From assembly GCA_024036415.1 (NCBI GenBank), contig JAMWET010002871.1, forward strand, positions 222,501-286,500: a stretch of DNA of 64,000 bases, given 5' to 3'. The notes beneath the pieces were generated by a model that was not told the DNA's origin, ran no database searches, and saw only the letters and a program-made list of their open reading frames with translations. Each line of letters begins with the position of its first letter. Within the stretch, counting starts at the first letter, position 1. A program made the translations under genes and the position numbers. Shown piece by piece: positions 36,271 to 49,475 of this stretch. This DNA comes from Prochilodus magdalenae. Taxonomy: Eukaryota > Chordata > Actinopteri > Characiformes > Prochilodontidae.

Positions 36271-37080
36271 ATCTCAGAGCTGTTATTACTGTATTAGGGT
36301 TGCCACCTTTCAGAAATGAAAATAAAGAACGGAACAAATCCAACATTTACTTGCCAAATAAAGGACGATTCCGTATTTTACGGGACGGGTGGCAACCCTA
36401 TACTGTATCCACTGTTTACAGCTAGCTGCTGCTAACGCTTCTCAGTTCACCTGTAATGCGGTTAGCCTAGCTGTTATCTCCCCTCGGCTATTTCACTTTA
36501 AAACTGATCCTCTAAACCGAGTTCATCTTTTATTAATCTTCAGACCTGTAATTTTAACTTTCTGAGGCTCATTCTGATGATAACGCACCCACTACAATCA
36601 CCATACCCACATTTACCTCAGAGCTGTTATTACTGTATCCACTGTTTAGAGCTAGCTGCTGCTAACGCTGCTCAGTTCACCTGAAATACGTTCAGCCTAG
36701 CTGTTAGCTCCCCTCGGCTATTTCGCTCCAACACTGAACCTCTAAAGCGTGTTCATCTTTTATTAATCTTCAGACCTGTATATTTAAACTTTCTGAGGCT
36801 CATTCTGATGAAAACACACCCCACTACAACCACTACACCCACATTTACCTCAGATGTGTTATTACTGTATCCACTGTTTAGTGCTAGCTGCTGCTAACGC
36901 TGCTCAGTTCCCCTGAAATACGTTTAGCCTAGCTGTTAGCTCCCCTCGGCTATTCCACTCTAAAACTAATCCTCTAAAGCGAGTTGATCTTTTATTAATC
37001 TTCTGACCTGTATATTTTAAATTTCTGATGCTCATTCCGATTAAAATATACCATGCTACAATTACTACACCCACTTTTAT
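36271..37080. repeat. Three tandem copies of a 232-bp unit
   Basis: Units start at about 36271, 36615 and 36847 with the phrase CTCAGAGCTGTTATTACTGT or close variants, followed by GCTAGCTGCTGCTAACGC and TCTTTTATTAATCTTC. The first copy is longer because it holds a 106-bp MITE. The copies differ by point changes, so the duplication is not very recent. Confidence 0.9.
36295..36400. mobile_element. hAT-type MITE, 106 bp, with 8-bp target duplication
   Basis: Inverted ends TAGGGTTGCCACC and GGTGGCAACCCTA are flanked by TACTGTAT at 36287-36294 and 36401-36408. The other two tandem units carry the unfilled site (TTACTGTATCCACTG) with a single TACTGTAT, so insertion and duplication are seen directly. 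An 8-bp target duplication is the mark of the hAT superfamily. It carries no gene. Confidence 0.92.
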
Positions 37081-37857
37081 ACACCGCATTATACTCAGCA
37101 CTCTGAGTTGGCAGCATTTTGCTCCCCAGTGTTACGTGCCGCCATTTTCTCTGACTGAAGCAGGGCGAGAGCTGGTGAGGCTGCGGTGCATGATGGGATG
37201 CAGTACACCATGAAGATAGCTCCACCTGTATACTAGAAACTGCCCTAGGCCTTGCTACACCCGTACTACTTCTACACATACTCCACCATTTGAATTGAAA
37301 AACCAATTAATAAATTTCAGCTGGGAACAAGTCTTTACACCCTGTAGGAAGACAAACAACCCTATGAGAAGACATATCTACTGGTCATGGTAAAGATGGT
37401 ACTGTACGTGTTTCAGAGGGCTCGAATTGTTAGTCTTCATCAATCAAAGAAAAGAACTAAGGAGAAGCTAAAATAACTGGAAATGCCTGGAATAAACACT
37501 GGGTGAAGTTAAATGGTAAAAAATGGAAAGTTAGTAGTCAAAGTAAGCCCATTTACACATAACTCACATGATTGGGATGAAACAGCTGTGGACAAAAGAA
37601 ATCACTTGTTCTTGAGTGTACTCTAGCGAAAATGGCTTCATAAAATGAGAGCATAAAAATTGGAATCGGGATTGGAAAACGGTCAGCTGACCACCTGAAT
37701 GTACTGAATGGCCAGGTTATCTCATCAGTTTTCTTCTCTGATGGCACACTCATAATACTGAACAACAATGTCAGATTTATCAGGCAGATTGTAGTAGTTC
37801 ACATAGAACGAGGAATAATCTTCACACCACAGAGTCCTGATCTCAACCACACTGAAA

Positions 37858-38025
37858 GTTGAACACTCCCCTGCACATTTTAGTGGATTCCCTGCTTTAG
37901 CACACCACCTGCAATTCTGAAAGGGCTTGATAATGAGCTGATGAGTTGAATCAGGTGTGCTGGAAGCAGGGAAAGCTAAATGTGCTGTGTAGGGAGCTTC
38001 CGGGACCAGGCTTAAGAAACCCTGG
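37858..38025. mobile_element. Palindromic MITE of a common fish family, copy 1
   Basis: Contains CTGCACATTTTAGTGGATTCC, GAAAGGGCTTGATAATGAGC, GTTGAATCAGGTGTGCTGGA and AGCAGGGAAAGCTAAATGTGC, where the outer parts are inverted relative to each other. The layout fits a non-autonomous hAT-like foldback family. A diverged second copy lies at 51968-52125. Confidence 0.7.
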
Positions 38026-38917
38026 AGTATATTAGAGTAAGATACATTACAGTAGGTTATACTGTAATAGGTTATGTTATAGTAAGCTATATTACAGTAG
38101 GCTAAATTGACATCACTAATTCTAGTGATGTCCTCCATTAGTCATCCTGTTAGTGCCAGCACTATTGGCAGACGACTGCATGGCGCAGGACTACATGCAA
38201 ACGGACTATACAGTGTTACTCAATAAATATTGTCCATATCAGTCTAAATGTATCATTATTTATTGTTCCTGGTAGTCTTTATCTTCCTTCCTTATAGGAT
38301 TGCAATCCTACACTTAATTCTGGGTGCAGCTACTGATGATGAGTACCTCCAAAATGGCTAAATAGTTGTCAAAGCTCTGACTGTACCTGATAAGAGGAGG
38401 GTAGTCAGCGTGAACACTGGGTATGCCCCTCTATCCAGTTACGTCAGCATATCCTGCAGAGACCTCAGGAATTCAGAGTGAATCCTCTTAGATTGCTTCT
38501 TGATGGCATTATGCTATTAGGTGCTTTTCCTAGTTAAACAGGCTGGACATCCACCCCAACACAGCGGACATAACACAAAGTGAATCCAACTGCGGGCCTT
38601 TGATTACCCACCCTCCTCTCTGGGACACTAATGAGCTCTTTCACCCCCCATCGCCTGCTTTCCACCATCAGAGCTAACGAATGAGAGATGAATGCAACAA
38701 AGCCCGAATTCAATGTTGTCTATTAACAACAATAGAGGACATTCCACTAATGACCCCAGGCATGCTTGAACTGAGTGGACACTGCTTGTTTGAACATTTC
38801 TAGTGTGGTATGCATGAAGAGGACAAATACTGTACTGCACAATTCAAAATTACACTTTAATTAGCGATTGCACCATGCACAACATTATTGTTAACCAATG
38901 GTACGGTATATTCTTTT

Positions 38918-39310
38918 CGGGAAATTGACACTGTTCTAACTCTGGAATGTTCAGACTGATCAGGAATGGTGTGCTTGTATGCAGCTTTTTGAGGTGACGC
39001 AAGGTTTGTAATGACGTGGCGCGGTATAGGTTCATCTACTGCACTTCTGCTCGACCAACAGACATGCCATTGTACTTTAGATACCCTATCTTAGGGCAGA
39101 TTCCCAGGCACAAATGAAATGTTCTGCACTCATCTGTTTGTCTTAGTTTTCTCCATTACTCTTTCCTTCCATAGGGTCCCATACATGTTCACCCCCCCCA
39201 TTTAAACCCTATTGGTTCCTTAACCCGACAGCCACCAAGCTGCATGTACTTACTCAGGGCAGATCCCCAAACTCTAATCCACAGCCTTCCTCTATGTGTT
39301 GTTTATATAT
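38918..39310. repeat. Diverged interspersed repeat, copy 2
   Basis: Collinear with 796-1600: GCTTGTATGCAGCTTTTTGA near 38970, GGGTCCCATACATGTTCACCC near 39175, and ACTCAGGGCAGATCCCCAAAC then CTAATCCACAGCC near 39250-39285. No coding potential. Confidence 0.65.
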
Positions 39311-39389
39311 AACCATCATTACTCCAATATGCTCCCATTCATTTTAAGCAAAACCTAGCAACTGGCTAGCAACAAGCTTAAGCTGCGCA

Positions 39390-40100
39390 GTCACCCTGCA
39401 AGAGCTCAGTGACTTTGAACATGGCAGTGTCATATAAATCCATTTTTGCTACAAGTGAGTTCTACCATGCTAGATCTGTCCCAGACAACACAAACTCAAA
39501 GTTGGACACATAATGAGGTGCATAGTGCATGATGAAAATGCTTATTCTCTCTGATTTAACTAACACAAAGCTACGCCAGTCTCTGGGAGAACCATCAGTA
39601 TTATAACTATTCATAAGGAACTTCATGAAATGGGTTTCAAGGCTGAGAAGCTCCACACAAGCCAGGAGAACACAACCTACCACTGGTATTGCACCGCCAG
39701 TGGCAGAGGAAGGATGATGGTCTGGGGCTAGTGTCAGGGTTTGGGCTTCTTAGTTCCAGTGAAGGGTGATGTTAATGCTACAACACATCGAGACATTTCA
39801 CCCAGTTATATGCTTCTGACTTTGACAGCATGACTGTGCCCCTGCGCACAAAGCAAGCTCCATTAAGACCATGGTTGGAAGAGTTTGGTGTGGAGAACCT
39901 GCAGTGGCCTACGCAGAGTTCTGACCTTAGCCCTGGCCTCACAGAGGCTCTGTGGACTGAATGGTGACACTCCAAAATCAGCCCGGAGGAGTGGTAGAGG
40001 AGTGAAGTGGAGCCAGCTGCACAGTCAATTGCAAAGGATTTAGAATGGGCTGGCCAACAAGCTCATGTTGGTATGATGGTTACATGAAAGTATGAACTAC
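39390..40100 (+). pseudogene. Tc1/mariner-like transposase relic
   Basis: Disjoint frames read GRMMVWG, then GLGFLVPVKGDVNAT, DSMTVPLRTKQAP, WLEEFGVENLQWPTQSSDLS, and EALWTEW, which follow the order of a Tc1-like DDE domain (VWG-GP-LVPVKGNLNAT-HDNAPVHKA-DWPAQSPDLNPIE). Stops and frameshifts are many. Element ends were not found. Confidence 0.65.
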
Positions 40101-41089
40101 TATGTCTCTACAGTGCTGTACAACATCTCAGCAATGAAGCCTAAGCTCCATAGACTACAGCCGAACTAACAATCTCTGTGCTGGACTGCGCAAATGTAGA
40201 CCAGCTTAAGTAAGTTTTAGCTGGAAGCTGCTGAACTGAAGATTATGACACTGTTAAACTTTTACTCACCAGGTTGACAAGCAACAAAAACGTCTGTTAC
40301 GTATTTCCACAAGACTGTAAGTACACAGTGACGTATATAATTTGCCTATATAGGGGCGACCTATCTCCGTTTGACTCTTCTTCAGATCTGATAACATAAG
40401 GAAATCATTTTCTTTCCGTTTTTATTGAATCACTTATTTTACCATTTGGAAGATTTACATTGCATAATGTGAACACTTCCATCATGAATAGAGCAACACA
40501 ATTAGATTTCATATAAAACCTTTTTATGCTCTTATAAAGTTCCCATTTAAAAGGTTTTAGAATGGCAACCAGTAAAACAGAAGAATTTCCATCAAGTCAT
40601 ATAAGGGCGAACCAGAACGAGCGAACCAGAAATCATGTGTGTAAGTGCTCATGTGCTTGGGTGTAACAATCCCAATTAAAATAATGGCGCAGTTAAAATA
40701 TCAAGCCATAAAAACAAGCTTGCTGTAAGGGACTAACTGAAACTGAGCTCTTTCGTAAGTTCTAATCTTATCCTTGCAGACTTTGGTTTATGGTTTGCTC
40801 AAGATATTTACAGCCCAGGGTATTAACAGAGCTGGTAATAAGCTAAATATAAACAACATCCTTATTTATTGGATGCTTTCTACTGGGGGGTGTTTGTCCC
40901 AAACCCTAACTCCTAAATTTCCGTGTGGCGATTCAATTTTCTTGTATATTTTTTAAAATGTATTTCTATTTGTTTTATCAAGTTGAAAGATTTAGACATT
41001 TCATTTTTGAAAAGAAAGACTTTATTTAGTATATGCTCTGCCACCTTTTCATGCCACTACCAAAACAAATGTTTTGGATCATACATTGT

Positions 41090-41730
41090 AAAAAGTGCTC
41101 CATTGGTGCAACTTAAAAAAGTACTTTAGTTTGTCACAAGTAACCAAATTAGGTTTATTCAACCTCAAAAAATAAATTTCTTGAGTTGAGTAAAAATGTA
41201 ATTGCTTGTAACAAACTGAAGTAATTTTTTTAGATCTTTTTAAAATCTTTTTACAGTGTGGATTTATCAGTGTAGGTTATTTAAGGTACTTTGTGCAACT
41301 TAAAGGTCTTCAGTTTGTTACAAGCAATTTTTATTTTAAGTTATACTTAACTAAAAAAGTACTTTAATTGAAACAATCGTTCTTTTTTAATGTTAAATAA
41401 ACCTAATTCATTAACTTATAACAAATTAAGTGTTTCTTTCAGGTTGGACCAACTAAACAGTTGAACTAAAAAAAAACACGGGTGTGAAAATTTAAGAATC
41501 ACTATCAAACACATATTAAGTACATTTGTTTTTGGTGTTTTAATAAACAATAACATTTTCAATTTTATAAAATTACTTCAGTTTGTTACAAACAATACAA
41601 TACGTTTTACTCACCTCCAAAAATAACTTTAATTGAAAGAATAATTAATTTTTTAAGTTGAATAAACCTAATTAATAAAGTATTTTTTAGTTAGACCACT
41701 AAAATACTTTTCACAGCACAAAAATAATAA
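41090..41730. repeat. Cluster of CAGTGTAAAAAGT-type MITE copies
   Basis: Several direct and inverted segments with TTGTTACAAGCAA, AGGTTTATTCAACCT and ACTTTAATTGAAA-like motifs, bounded by sequences such as TTGTAAAAAGTG (41088) and TTTTTACAGTGTG (41251). A single related copy lies at 44985-45240. It looks like repeated insertion or internal duplication of one non-autonomous element. Confidence 0.7.
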
Positions 41731-42841
41731 TAAACTTTTCAGAGCTGCATTTGCTAGTCATGTCCTGAACAGCGTCTTTGAGTTCTGCCCAATATGAGCA
41801 AACATTGTCACTGCCGAAACAACAAAAGCTGGGATAAGAATGTAAATGTAAATGATAAAGCTGCTGATTGTTTTGGTAGTGATGAAACAGAGCGTACCAT
41901 CATTTGTTTTAATGGTTTGTAGGGACTGCATTAATGTATACGCTCAATCCAAGCAAGACAATTCGAGCTCAGGTCAGCTAAAACTCCAATACATGCTATG
42001 AATTCTGGTTCTGAATCAATTATTAGGTAAATTGACTATTTAAAAACAAAGAGGATGTAAACGACTGATCTGATCTGAGGGAATTTCTTGTTTATTAATG
42101 TACTTTAACAGTTTTTTAGGTCGTAGTTATGGAAAATGTTGTTTTCAGTACACACCTCAGTATGTAGCCTGCTGTAACACCAGATCATAGTCTTTGGTGT
42201 GCTCTCTTAACAGCAGGCTGTAAAAATAACACGCATCGGCCAATCAGATAAGTGACACTTCGTGTCATTCTCTGCTGTGTTTACTTTTTATTGCTGGTAA
42301 CAAAATGTCCACTCTGTAGGGCAAAGATCACAACTCTGGCTAATTACTGTTCTAGAATGTCACACATAATGAAGTAAAAATAGACAAGGTGGATGAGTTA
42401 TTGCAGTTATAGGCTCTTAGGGATCCCGCCCTGGCGGTTTACGTTCTTACTATCTATTAGGGGTGATGGAAACATGTGGCCTGCCAAGGGTCTAAAGAAC
42501 AGGCTGGGAATCGTCGATGACGTTTACAGCAAAATGCCCTGTAGCATCTAAAACAGTAGTCACCAGCCCTGCCCCTTCCTGTGGGCTTCAGCTCCAACCC
42601 TTATCAACTCCACCTGACTCCAGAGGTCCCTGATAAGCAGAATGGGGCGTGTTGTAGGCGAAACCTGCCAGAAAGTTGATGTCCAGGAAGAGGACTGGTA
42701 ATCTAAAATATGTAGCATGGTGAATATAAATGGTCATTATATCTCATGGCTGTTTTCCATCTTCTCTTTATCTGTTAGAATAGTTTCCGTCCCTGTCTTA
42801 AAGACTGATTTACGCAAATGAGCTGTGTCAACAAGTGATTT

Positions 42842-43010
42842 ATGCAAATGAGCTGTGCCAACAACCTCTCCCTTAATGTCAGCAAAACCAAAGAGCTTGT
42901 CATTGACTTCAGGAAGGGGGAAAGAACGCACACACCACTGTACATCAGAGGCACGCTGGCATCGGGGGCACAATTAAACACCTCACCCATCGTCAGAAAG
43001 GCCCACCCTC
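42842..43010 (+). pseudogene. LINE reverse-transcriptase fragment
   Basis: The open frame CANNLSLNVSKTKELVIDFR then KGERTHTPLYIRGT matches the NNLSLNVSKTKE-x-VDFR motif found downstream of the catalytic core in fish LINE reverse transcriptases. Only about 50 residues remain and the frame then loses similarity. Confidence 0.75.
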
Positions 43011-43089
43011 ATGAAATGATAATATATGGCAATGTATTGGAAAATATAGTGCAATATATTAAATAATACAATGTCATATATGGGTAACA

Positions 43090-43270
43090 AGTGCATATAT
43101 TTTGCATATATTTATATAGTGATAAATATATTACAATATATTGTATAATACATAAGGGATTGACGCTTTTCATATATTGTATGTATGGTAGTATATATTT
43201 ACTTATATATTGTAATATATATCATTTTATATGTAATAGACACCATATGTATTTCTCCATATGTGTTTGC

Positions 43271-43341
<71 letters not shown>

Positions 43342-43985
43342 AATATATATAATATATATTTTATAATATATATAGTTTAATATATGTGAGAATATTTTCA
43401 TACATACATACATACATACATATATATACAATATATGTATATATTCTCACATATATAAAACTATATATATATTTATTTATTTGCATATATTTTGCATATA
43501 TTTATATAGTGATAAATATATTACAATATATTGTATAATACATAAGGGATTGACGCTTTTCATATATTGTATGTATGGTAGTATAATATATATATTTACT
43601 TATATATTGTAATATATTTCATTTTATATGTAATAGACACCATATGTATTTCTCCATATGTGTTTGCATATATATATATATGCAATAATATATATATATG
43701 ATAATATATATAATATATATTTTATAATATATATAGTTTTATATATGTGAGAATATATACATATATTGCCACATGTATGTATGAAAATATTCTCACATAT
43801 ATAAAACTATATATATATATATATATATATATGCAAACCCATATGGAGAAATATATTACAATATATAAGTAAATATATATTATTCTACCATACATACAAT
43901 ATATATAAAAGCGTCAATTTCTTATGTAACATACAATATATTGTAATATATTTATCAGTATATAAATATATGCAAAATATAACAA
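43090..43985. repeat. AT-rich foldback with duplicated and inverted blocks
   Basis: A block of about 180 bases (GCATATATTTTGCATATATT ... CATAAGGGATTGACGCTTTT ... CTCCATATGTGTTTGC) occurs directly at about 43093-43270 and 43482-43670, and inverted at about 43830-43980. Long (AT)n tracts lie between copies. The whole can fold on itself. A non-autonomous palindromic transposon expanded by AT slippage is a likely origin. Confidence 0.8.
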
Positions 43986-44394
43986 AAAAAAAAAACTTTA
44001 TTGAAGTGTTTTCACATTCAGAATGTTTAACAGCATTTATGACCGGTCAGTACCATCAAACATGTATCCTCAAAAATCCAGCTTGTAGTTAAGTGTAGTT
44101 AAGCATTTACGTGATGTTTTTGGCTGATAATCACATGGGACTATACCTGTTTTCCTTTCATTATCTGATCCAGTGATTTTGGCCAATCACCAACAGACCC
44201 ATCAGAGTGTTCTCCTCTGTGTTAACACATACAGCTGAAGCCAACAAGAGGCGATGATGAATTCTTTCCTCATCCAGGTACTGCTGGAGTCAAGATCACT
44301 AGATGAGGTGAGTCCAACACATTGTAGCAGCAGAGACTGAAATGAGCTTGTAGTTTGTTGTATGTTCATTGTCATTCAGTATAAGCAAGATGGG

Positions 44395-44690
44395 CCTGGG
44401 TTCCATTCCAGCTTGAGGTTTTCCAGAGTCCTTTGTAGAAGGAGTGTGGAGATTACATGTTCTCCCACATCTTCGGATTCGTCCCACAGCCCAAAAACAT
44501 GCCGCCAGGTAAACTGGAGAAGCTAAATTGCACCCCTAGGTGTGAATGAATGTGAGTGTGTCTGCCCTGTGAAGGACTGGTAGCCCGTCCAGGGTGTATC
44601 CTGGGTTACGCCCACCCTTTGAGAACTGGAGTAGGCTCCAGCACCCCCACCCCCCGTGACCAGAAGGATAAGCAGGTTAGCAGATGAGTG
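44395..44690. repeat. Teleost interspersed repeat, second copy
   Basis: The reverse orientation of the family at 13965-14275: TTCTCCCACATC, CCACAGCCCAAAAACATGC, GCCCGTCCAGGGTGTATCC and GAGTAGGCTCCAGCACCC. A further piece is at about 44860-44985 (GGTGCTGGAGCCCATCCC). Confidence 0.7.
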
Positions 44691-44984
44691 AGAGAATATT
44701 ACTAATTATTATTATTATTATTATTATTGTGTCAAAGTCTTAGTTAAACTTTGAGGTTATTCTCCATCCCTTCTTCTCTAAATCCTCAGAACCCTTAAAT
44801 TCAACAATCGACTGTATATATACCAAACAACATACGTTTTTATTCATTCATTTATGCTCTGCATTGTTTATCATGTCATCGAAGCAATGGGGGTGCTGGA
44901 GCCCATCCCAATACTCACCGGGTTGAAAATAGGAAACACCCTGTAGAGGTCACCAGTCTATCACAGGTCACAAATTTGCATATT

Positions 44985-45240
44985 TTTAGATTGGACCAAC
45001 TAAACACTTTTTACAGTGTAATAATGACGGCAACAAAATAATAATAGTCACACTGTAAAAAGTGTTTTGTTGGTCCAACCTAAAAAAAATACTTACATTT
45101 GTTACAAGCAAATAAATAAGGTTTATTCAACCTAAAATGAACAAGCTTTCTTTTAATCAAAGTAAATTGCTAATTTGAATAAAAATAGTTCAAAAGCTTG
45201 TAACAAATTTGTCATTTTTTAGGTTGTAACTTTGTCAGTG
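44985..45240. mobile_element. CAGTGTAAAAAGT-type MITE, isolated copy
   Basis: Runs from TTGGACCAACTAAACACTTTTTACAGTG through CACTGTAAAAAGTGTTTTGTTGG to TTTTTTAGGTTGTAACTTTGTCAGTGC. It shares the AAGGTTTATTCAACCT motif with the 41-kb cluster. Confidence 0.65.
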
Positions 45241-45244
45241 CAGT

Positions 45245-47890
45245 TAGGCCACCATGGAAAGGATCAATAAGGTCCTCAATCTGGCAGTGAGCAGATCTTA
45301 CTGTACTGTTTGAAGGTTGTGTTGATATTCAGTAATGATCAGTTTAAAATCAGTTTCCATCCCTATCTGGCCCACTTGTGGGTCAAGTCCTTGGCCCAGT
45401 ATACAGCTGCCCAGATCTAGCCCACATACTGTAAAATGAGTACAACTAACACATGTGGCCCAAATCTTTAATGTTTATGGCAGAACTGCCACCCAAATAT
45501 AGATACAAGGGAAAAGCATACACTTCTGTACAGAATCACACCCGCTAGTCAACCGACAGTCACACATTAAAGCCAAGATCCGACCAGACCTGTCAGACGG
45601 AGGCATCTCACTTGGCTGGTCTCGAGAAGCCCAGCTTACCCTGACATTGCAGCAAAATCAGGACTGGATTTATGATGCTGAGACAAGACATGAGTACAAC
45701 ACTACTTCCACTGTAGGATAAAGTCACCAGGCATCAGCAGTAAGTGCACTAAAAGTTAGCATGAGCAGTTATGTGCTATTTCTAGGTTTAGTACCATGTG
45801 CAAAGCCTGCTAAGGTATGCTACAGCTAATGCTACTAGCGTGTATGCTAGCATCTGCAGAATGAGTTCTTTCATTCAGCCGATCAGCCCGTTAGCCAGGT
45901 AAGCTAACTACTGCTGGGTCTGGAGGTTTTAGGCGTCAGTACTGGTGAAAAAACTACTCTTTGTTTTGACTTTTTTTAGGTTTGTATTTAACCCTCCGTG
46001 GGACTGATGATGAAATAGAGTTTAAAAGTTCCACAGCTAGTCTTTAAACCTGCTGCCCTTGCTGTCTTCACTACCGTCAGGAATAGTTAGAGCATGTTTC
46101 TCTTCTTTCCATAAGATGTACTGGGATGCTAAGACTTCACTGGATCTGACCTGGTCAAAGCTGCAATAGTACCACAGTGATACCTCATCGTAAAGCTGAA
46201 TCCCCTAATGGTATAGTCAGATCTGCAGGACAGGTGTTGTCTTAGCTATCTACCATACGACGCAAAGCATGGGACCATCTCACCTACTTTCACTGGATAC
46301 TAAAAGATTTGGCCACATGATGAAGCTCAAACATTTAATTTGAAGTGGAAGTCATGTGATAGTTTTCAATCAAAATTTGATTGATTGCAGGTCTCTGAAT
46401 ACTTAAAATTGTTATTTTCTGTTATTTATAATAGGGTTAAAAAAACAAAAAACAAAAAACAAAAAAACAGGTAATAAACTACCAAATTGACAAACTGATT
46501 TGTCCAACTTCTATCAGATGTTTTATTTGTTGTGAGCTCTGCTTGGTGCAACCAATTCTCAGTAATCTGAAAAACGCATAGTTTTATATATAAAATAAAT
46601 TTTAAAATATTGTTTAAAAACCTCTACCATTGAGTAAAGAAAGGCATATTCACATTAAATACCCTTTTAATAAAATCAAGCAGTCTTTGGAATCTATTTT
46701 GCCAGCGTTTCTATTTTCATGTTGTTTTATTTAATTTCAGTATTTTTTTTTTATATTTGATCAAATATATTATATATATTATAATTATATTATATATTAT
46801 TATAATAATTTCATATATTAAGCATCTTAAACCCTTGTGAGCTAAGTAAATCATTTAGGATTATTTTAATAAACATGATGCAGAAACAGGGTTGCACAAA
46901 GAAACAGGGTTAAAGGTATAAATTACTTTTAATTGTAGATTATGACAAAAATGTGACAAATATATACTCAGGATATAGTGATTGTCTGAATGACAGTAAC
47001 GTTCGCTTTGACTTTGACTAAGAAACCTGACACCATTTTTACTGCCACTGTCATCTTAATGTCCGAAATGTTTCCAGATATTGCTCTACCTAATTTTGGC
47101 CACGGGTGAGATCAGTGACTGTTCTGTTCAAACTGGATCTGATCGATTATTCAAACTTAATAAATAGGCTGGTTACAGTGTGCCAACATTTAATACACGT
47201 GGCATTATCCCAGCATTCAGTCTTTCCTCCACTTCTCTTTTCTCTCTACTGACCGTGATGAGCGCCAACCTTATTCCAGTGTCCCTTAGCTTTACCACCT
47301 GGTAAGAACAAGGTCCAAGATGACAGACTCACTCTCTACTGACCGTGATGAGTGATGTCCCTTACAGAGAGACCTCAAGTGACCTACAGAGAGACTGGCG
47401 AGCGGTGGCTGGGGTGAGACGCACAGTGAGCATGGTTCTAAAAACAGGCTTCTGGAGGTCATTAGTGATTTTCTAAATACACAGATCTAATACACTCTAT
47501 CTGATCTGCAGTTTGGGAGACATGGTTCCAGTAGTGTAGAGAATCAAACAGAACTGAGGAATTCTGGTCCAACACAAACACAGAACCAGGTGGGCTGTTC
47601 AATTGTTCCAGAGCTGTATGTATAAACCTAATAAAAATGGCCTTGAGATCATTTTCAATTAATAATTAAGCATAGTTTATGATTCCATTCAGGTAGCTGT
47701 TGCATCATTAACATGCTTACAGGCTATATGGTGGCAATAAAAGGAAAACATGGCACCTCATATTGTGTAAACTAAGATAACACTTATAAAACATGTAGAT
47801 AATACTAATTTATACATACAGAGTTCGCTGTACTATAGAAAATCGATTGTCCTTTCTGAGTGAACTGAAGAATATGCAGACCCATTACTG
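45245..47890. other. Intergenic, nothing recognised
   Basis: No exon, RNA gene or intact element was found. There are A-rich ((CAAAAAA)n near 46440) and AT-rich tracts, and a short local duplication of CTCTCTACTGACCGTGATGAG near 47243 and 47333. Confidence 0.5.
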
Positions 47891-47913
47891 TAGTGCAACC
47901 GTGTTACAGATAA

Positions 47914-47965
<52 letters not shown>

Positions 47966-48130
47966 TCACATATTGCAGTGGCCCAAGTACAGTAAAGAAC
48001 AATAATACAATATTAGAACATGTACAGAGATTAAAGAGAAGACAAAATGTATTATTATTAATAATAATAATAATAATAATAATAGTAATAGTGTGCAAAA
48101 CCCCTTACTGTAGTGCAACGCTGTTACTGT

Positions 48131-48185
<55 letters not shown>

Positions 48186-48300
48186 CACTTAATCCCAGAG
48201 GAAAAGTCATATATTGCAGCAGCCCAAGTACAGTAAAGAACAATAAATAATAATAAACAATAATAATAATAATAATAATGATGATGTAATGCAACCCCGT
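47890..48300. repeat. Tandem duplication around two (GATA)n tracts
   Basis: Two units of about 215 bases, each made of ACTGTAGTGCAACNNTGTTAC, a GATA run (47911-47964 and 48131-48185), TCATATTGCAG-GCCCAAGTACAGTAAAGAACAATAA, and an (ATA)n tract. Confidence 0.85.
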
Positions 48301-49459
48301 TACTGTAGTGTAACCCTGTTATTGTGTTATTGTAATGCACCCCTGTTACTATGGTGCAAACCTGTTGCTGTGCTGGAGCTCATTAATCACACAGGAAATG
48401 CATGTTTTACAACTTTGGCAAAGGATTAACTGATATTTCAGAGGTGGCACTGAAAATGCCCTCCAATTCTGGAATGTCCCCACGAGCCAGCGGGCTAGAT
48501 AGCCAAACAGGACATCTTAGAGCTTCACAACTACCACAGGAATTGAACTGTGTCTCTGACGTTAACCAGAACTAGAATCTTCATTCTGTTGCTTCAGGTT
48601 TGAGCCAGGGCTTGTTTTTGAATGTGCAGTGGAAAAACAGCCAAATGTTCCCAACCTCGCTCCGGGAACGTCAGCCAGTTCACATTTCTGACATTTTCCA
48701 GCTCCAGTCACTCGTGAGGCAATATAATGAAGGACTGTGGGATACTCATCACCAATATCAGGGGTTCTGAAGGCTGGAATGCTACACAAATTAATTCTAC
48801 CCTATTAAATAAGGTTGTTCTTCAAGAGTTCTTTAGAAAAGACAAAATGAGAACCATGAACACACTTAAAGAACCATCTGCATGCTTAAATGCATCTCTG
48901 CATGGTGAAGCGGTTCTTCAGATGGATGTGTTGTATGTGTTTATATATAAAACCTTTTGGAAAGTGGTTTTATATAGCACCAAAAAGGGTTCTGCTATTG
49001 TGACAGTGTCAAGCTTGTAATATCAATAGAAGGATTGACCTTTAGAACCATATTCAACAGATTCTGTATCAATCTAAAGAACCGTTTCACCATCCAGAGA
49101 ACCATTTAAAGAGAACCCTGGCTGTTAAGACAGGTGTACTTTCAGTGTACATGTCCAGTGCTATTAAAATCTGAAATATAAACCAATTTTGTTGGACAAT
49201 TAGGTCATATCCCTCTACTAGTAGGCTGCCATAGTCACACTATGATGATGTCATATGGTTGCAGAGGAGAAAAGTATTATTATTTAGAAAATAAGACAAT
49301 CTAAAACGTTTAATTCTTGAGTGATGTTCCCTTCAGGCATGCAAATGGTTCTATTAGTGCTTATGCTTCTATTTAGAACCACTGTCTGCACTGAAGGACC
49401 TATTTAGGAGTATGTAGTTGATGTCCTCTGGCCTACACCCAGTCACTTTCACCACATGG

Positions 49460-49475
49460 CCAGCAGAGGGAGACG
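49460..49475 (+). promoter_or_regulatory. CTCF-like motif 1
   Basis: CCAGCAGAGGGAGACG resembles the CTCF core (CCANNAGRKGGC), with one departure at the final GC. Occupancy is inferred. Confidence 0.3.

Noticed and set aside
36904..37306. Overlapping minus-strand frames in the 232-bp tandem repeat region
   Set aside because: No splice logic or recognisable protein, and the frames are not kept between the repeat copies.
48727..49020. A 97-codon plus-strand frame beginning MKDCGILITNIRGSEGW
   Set aside because: It runs through sequence resembling dispersed AAGAACC-type fish repeat (GAACCNTTT motifs repeated) and has no known domain.
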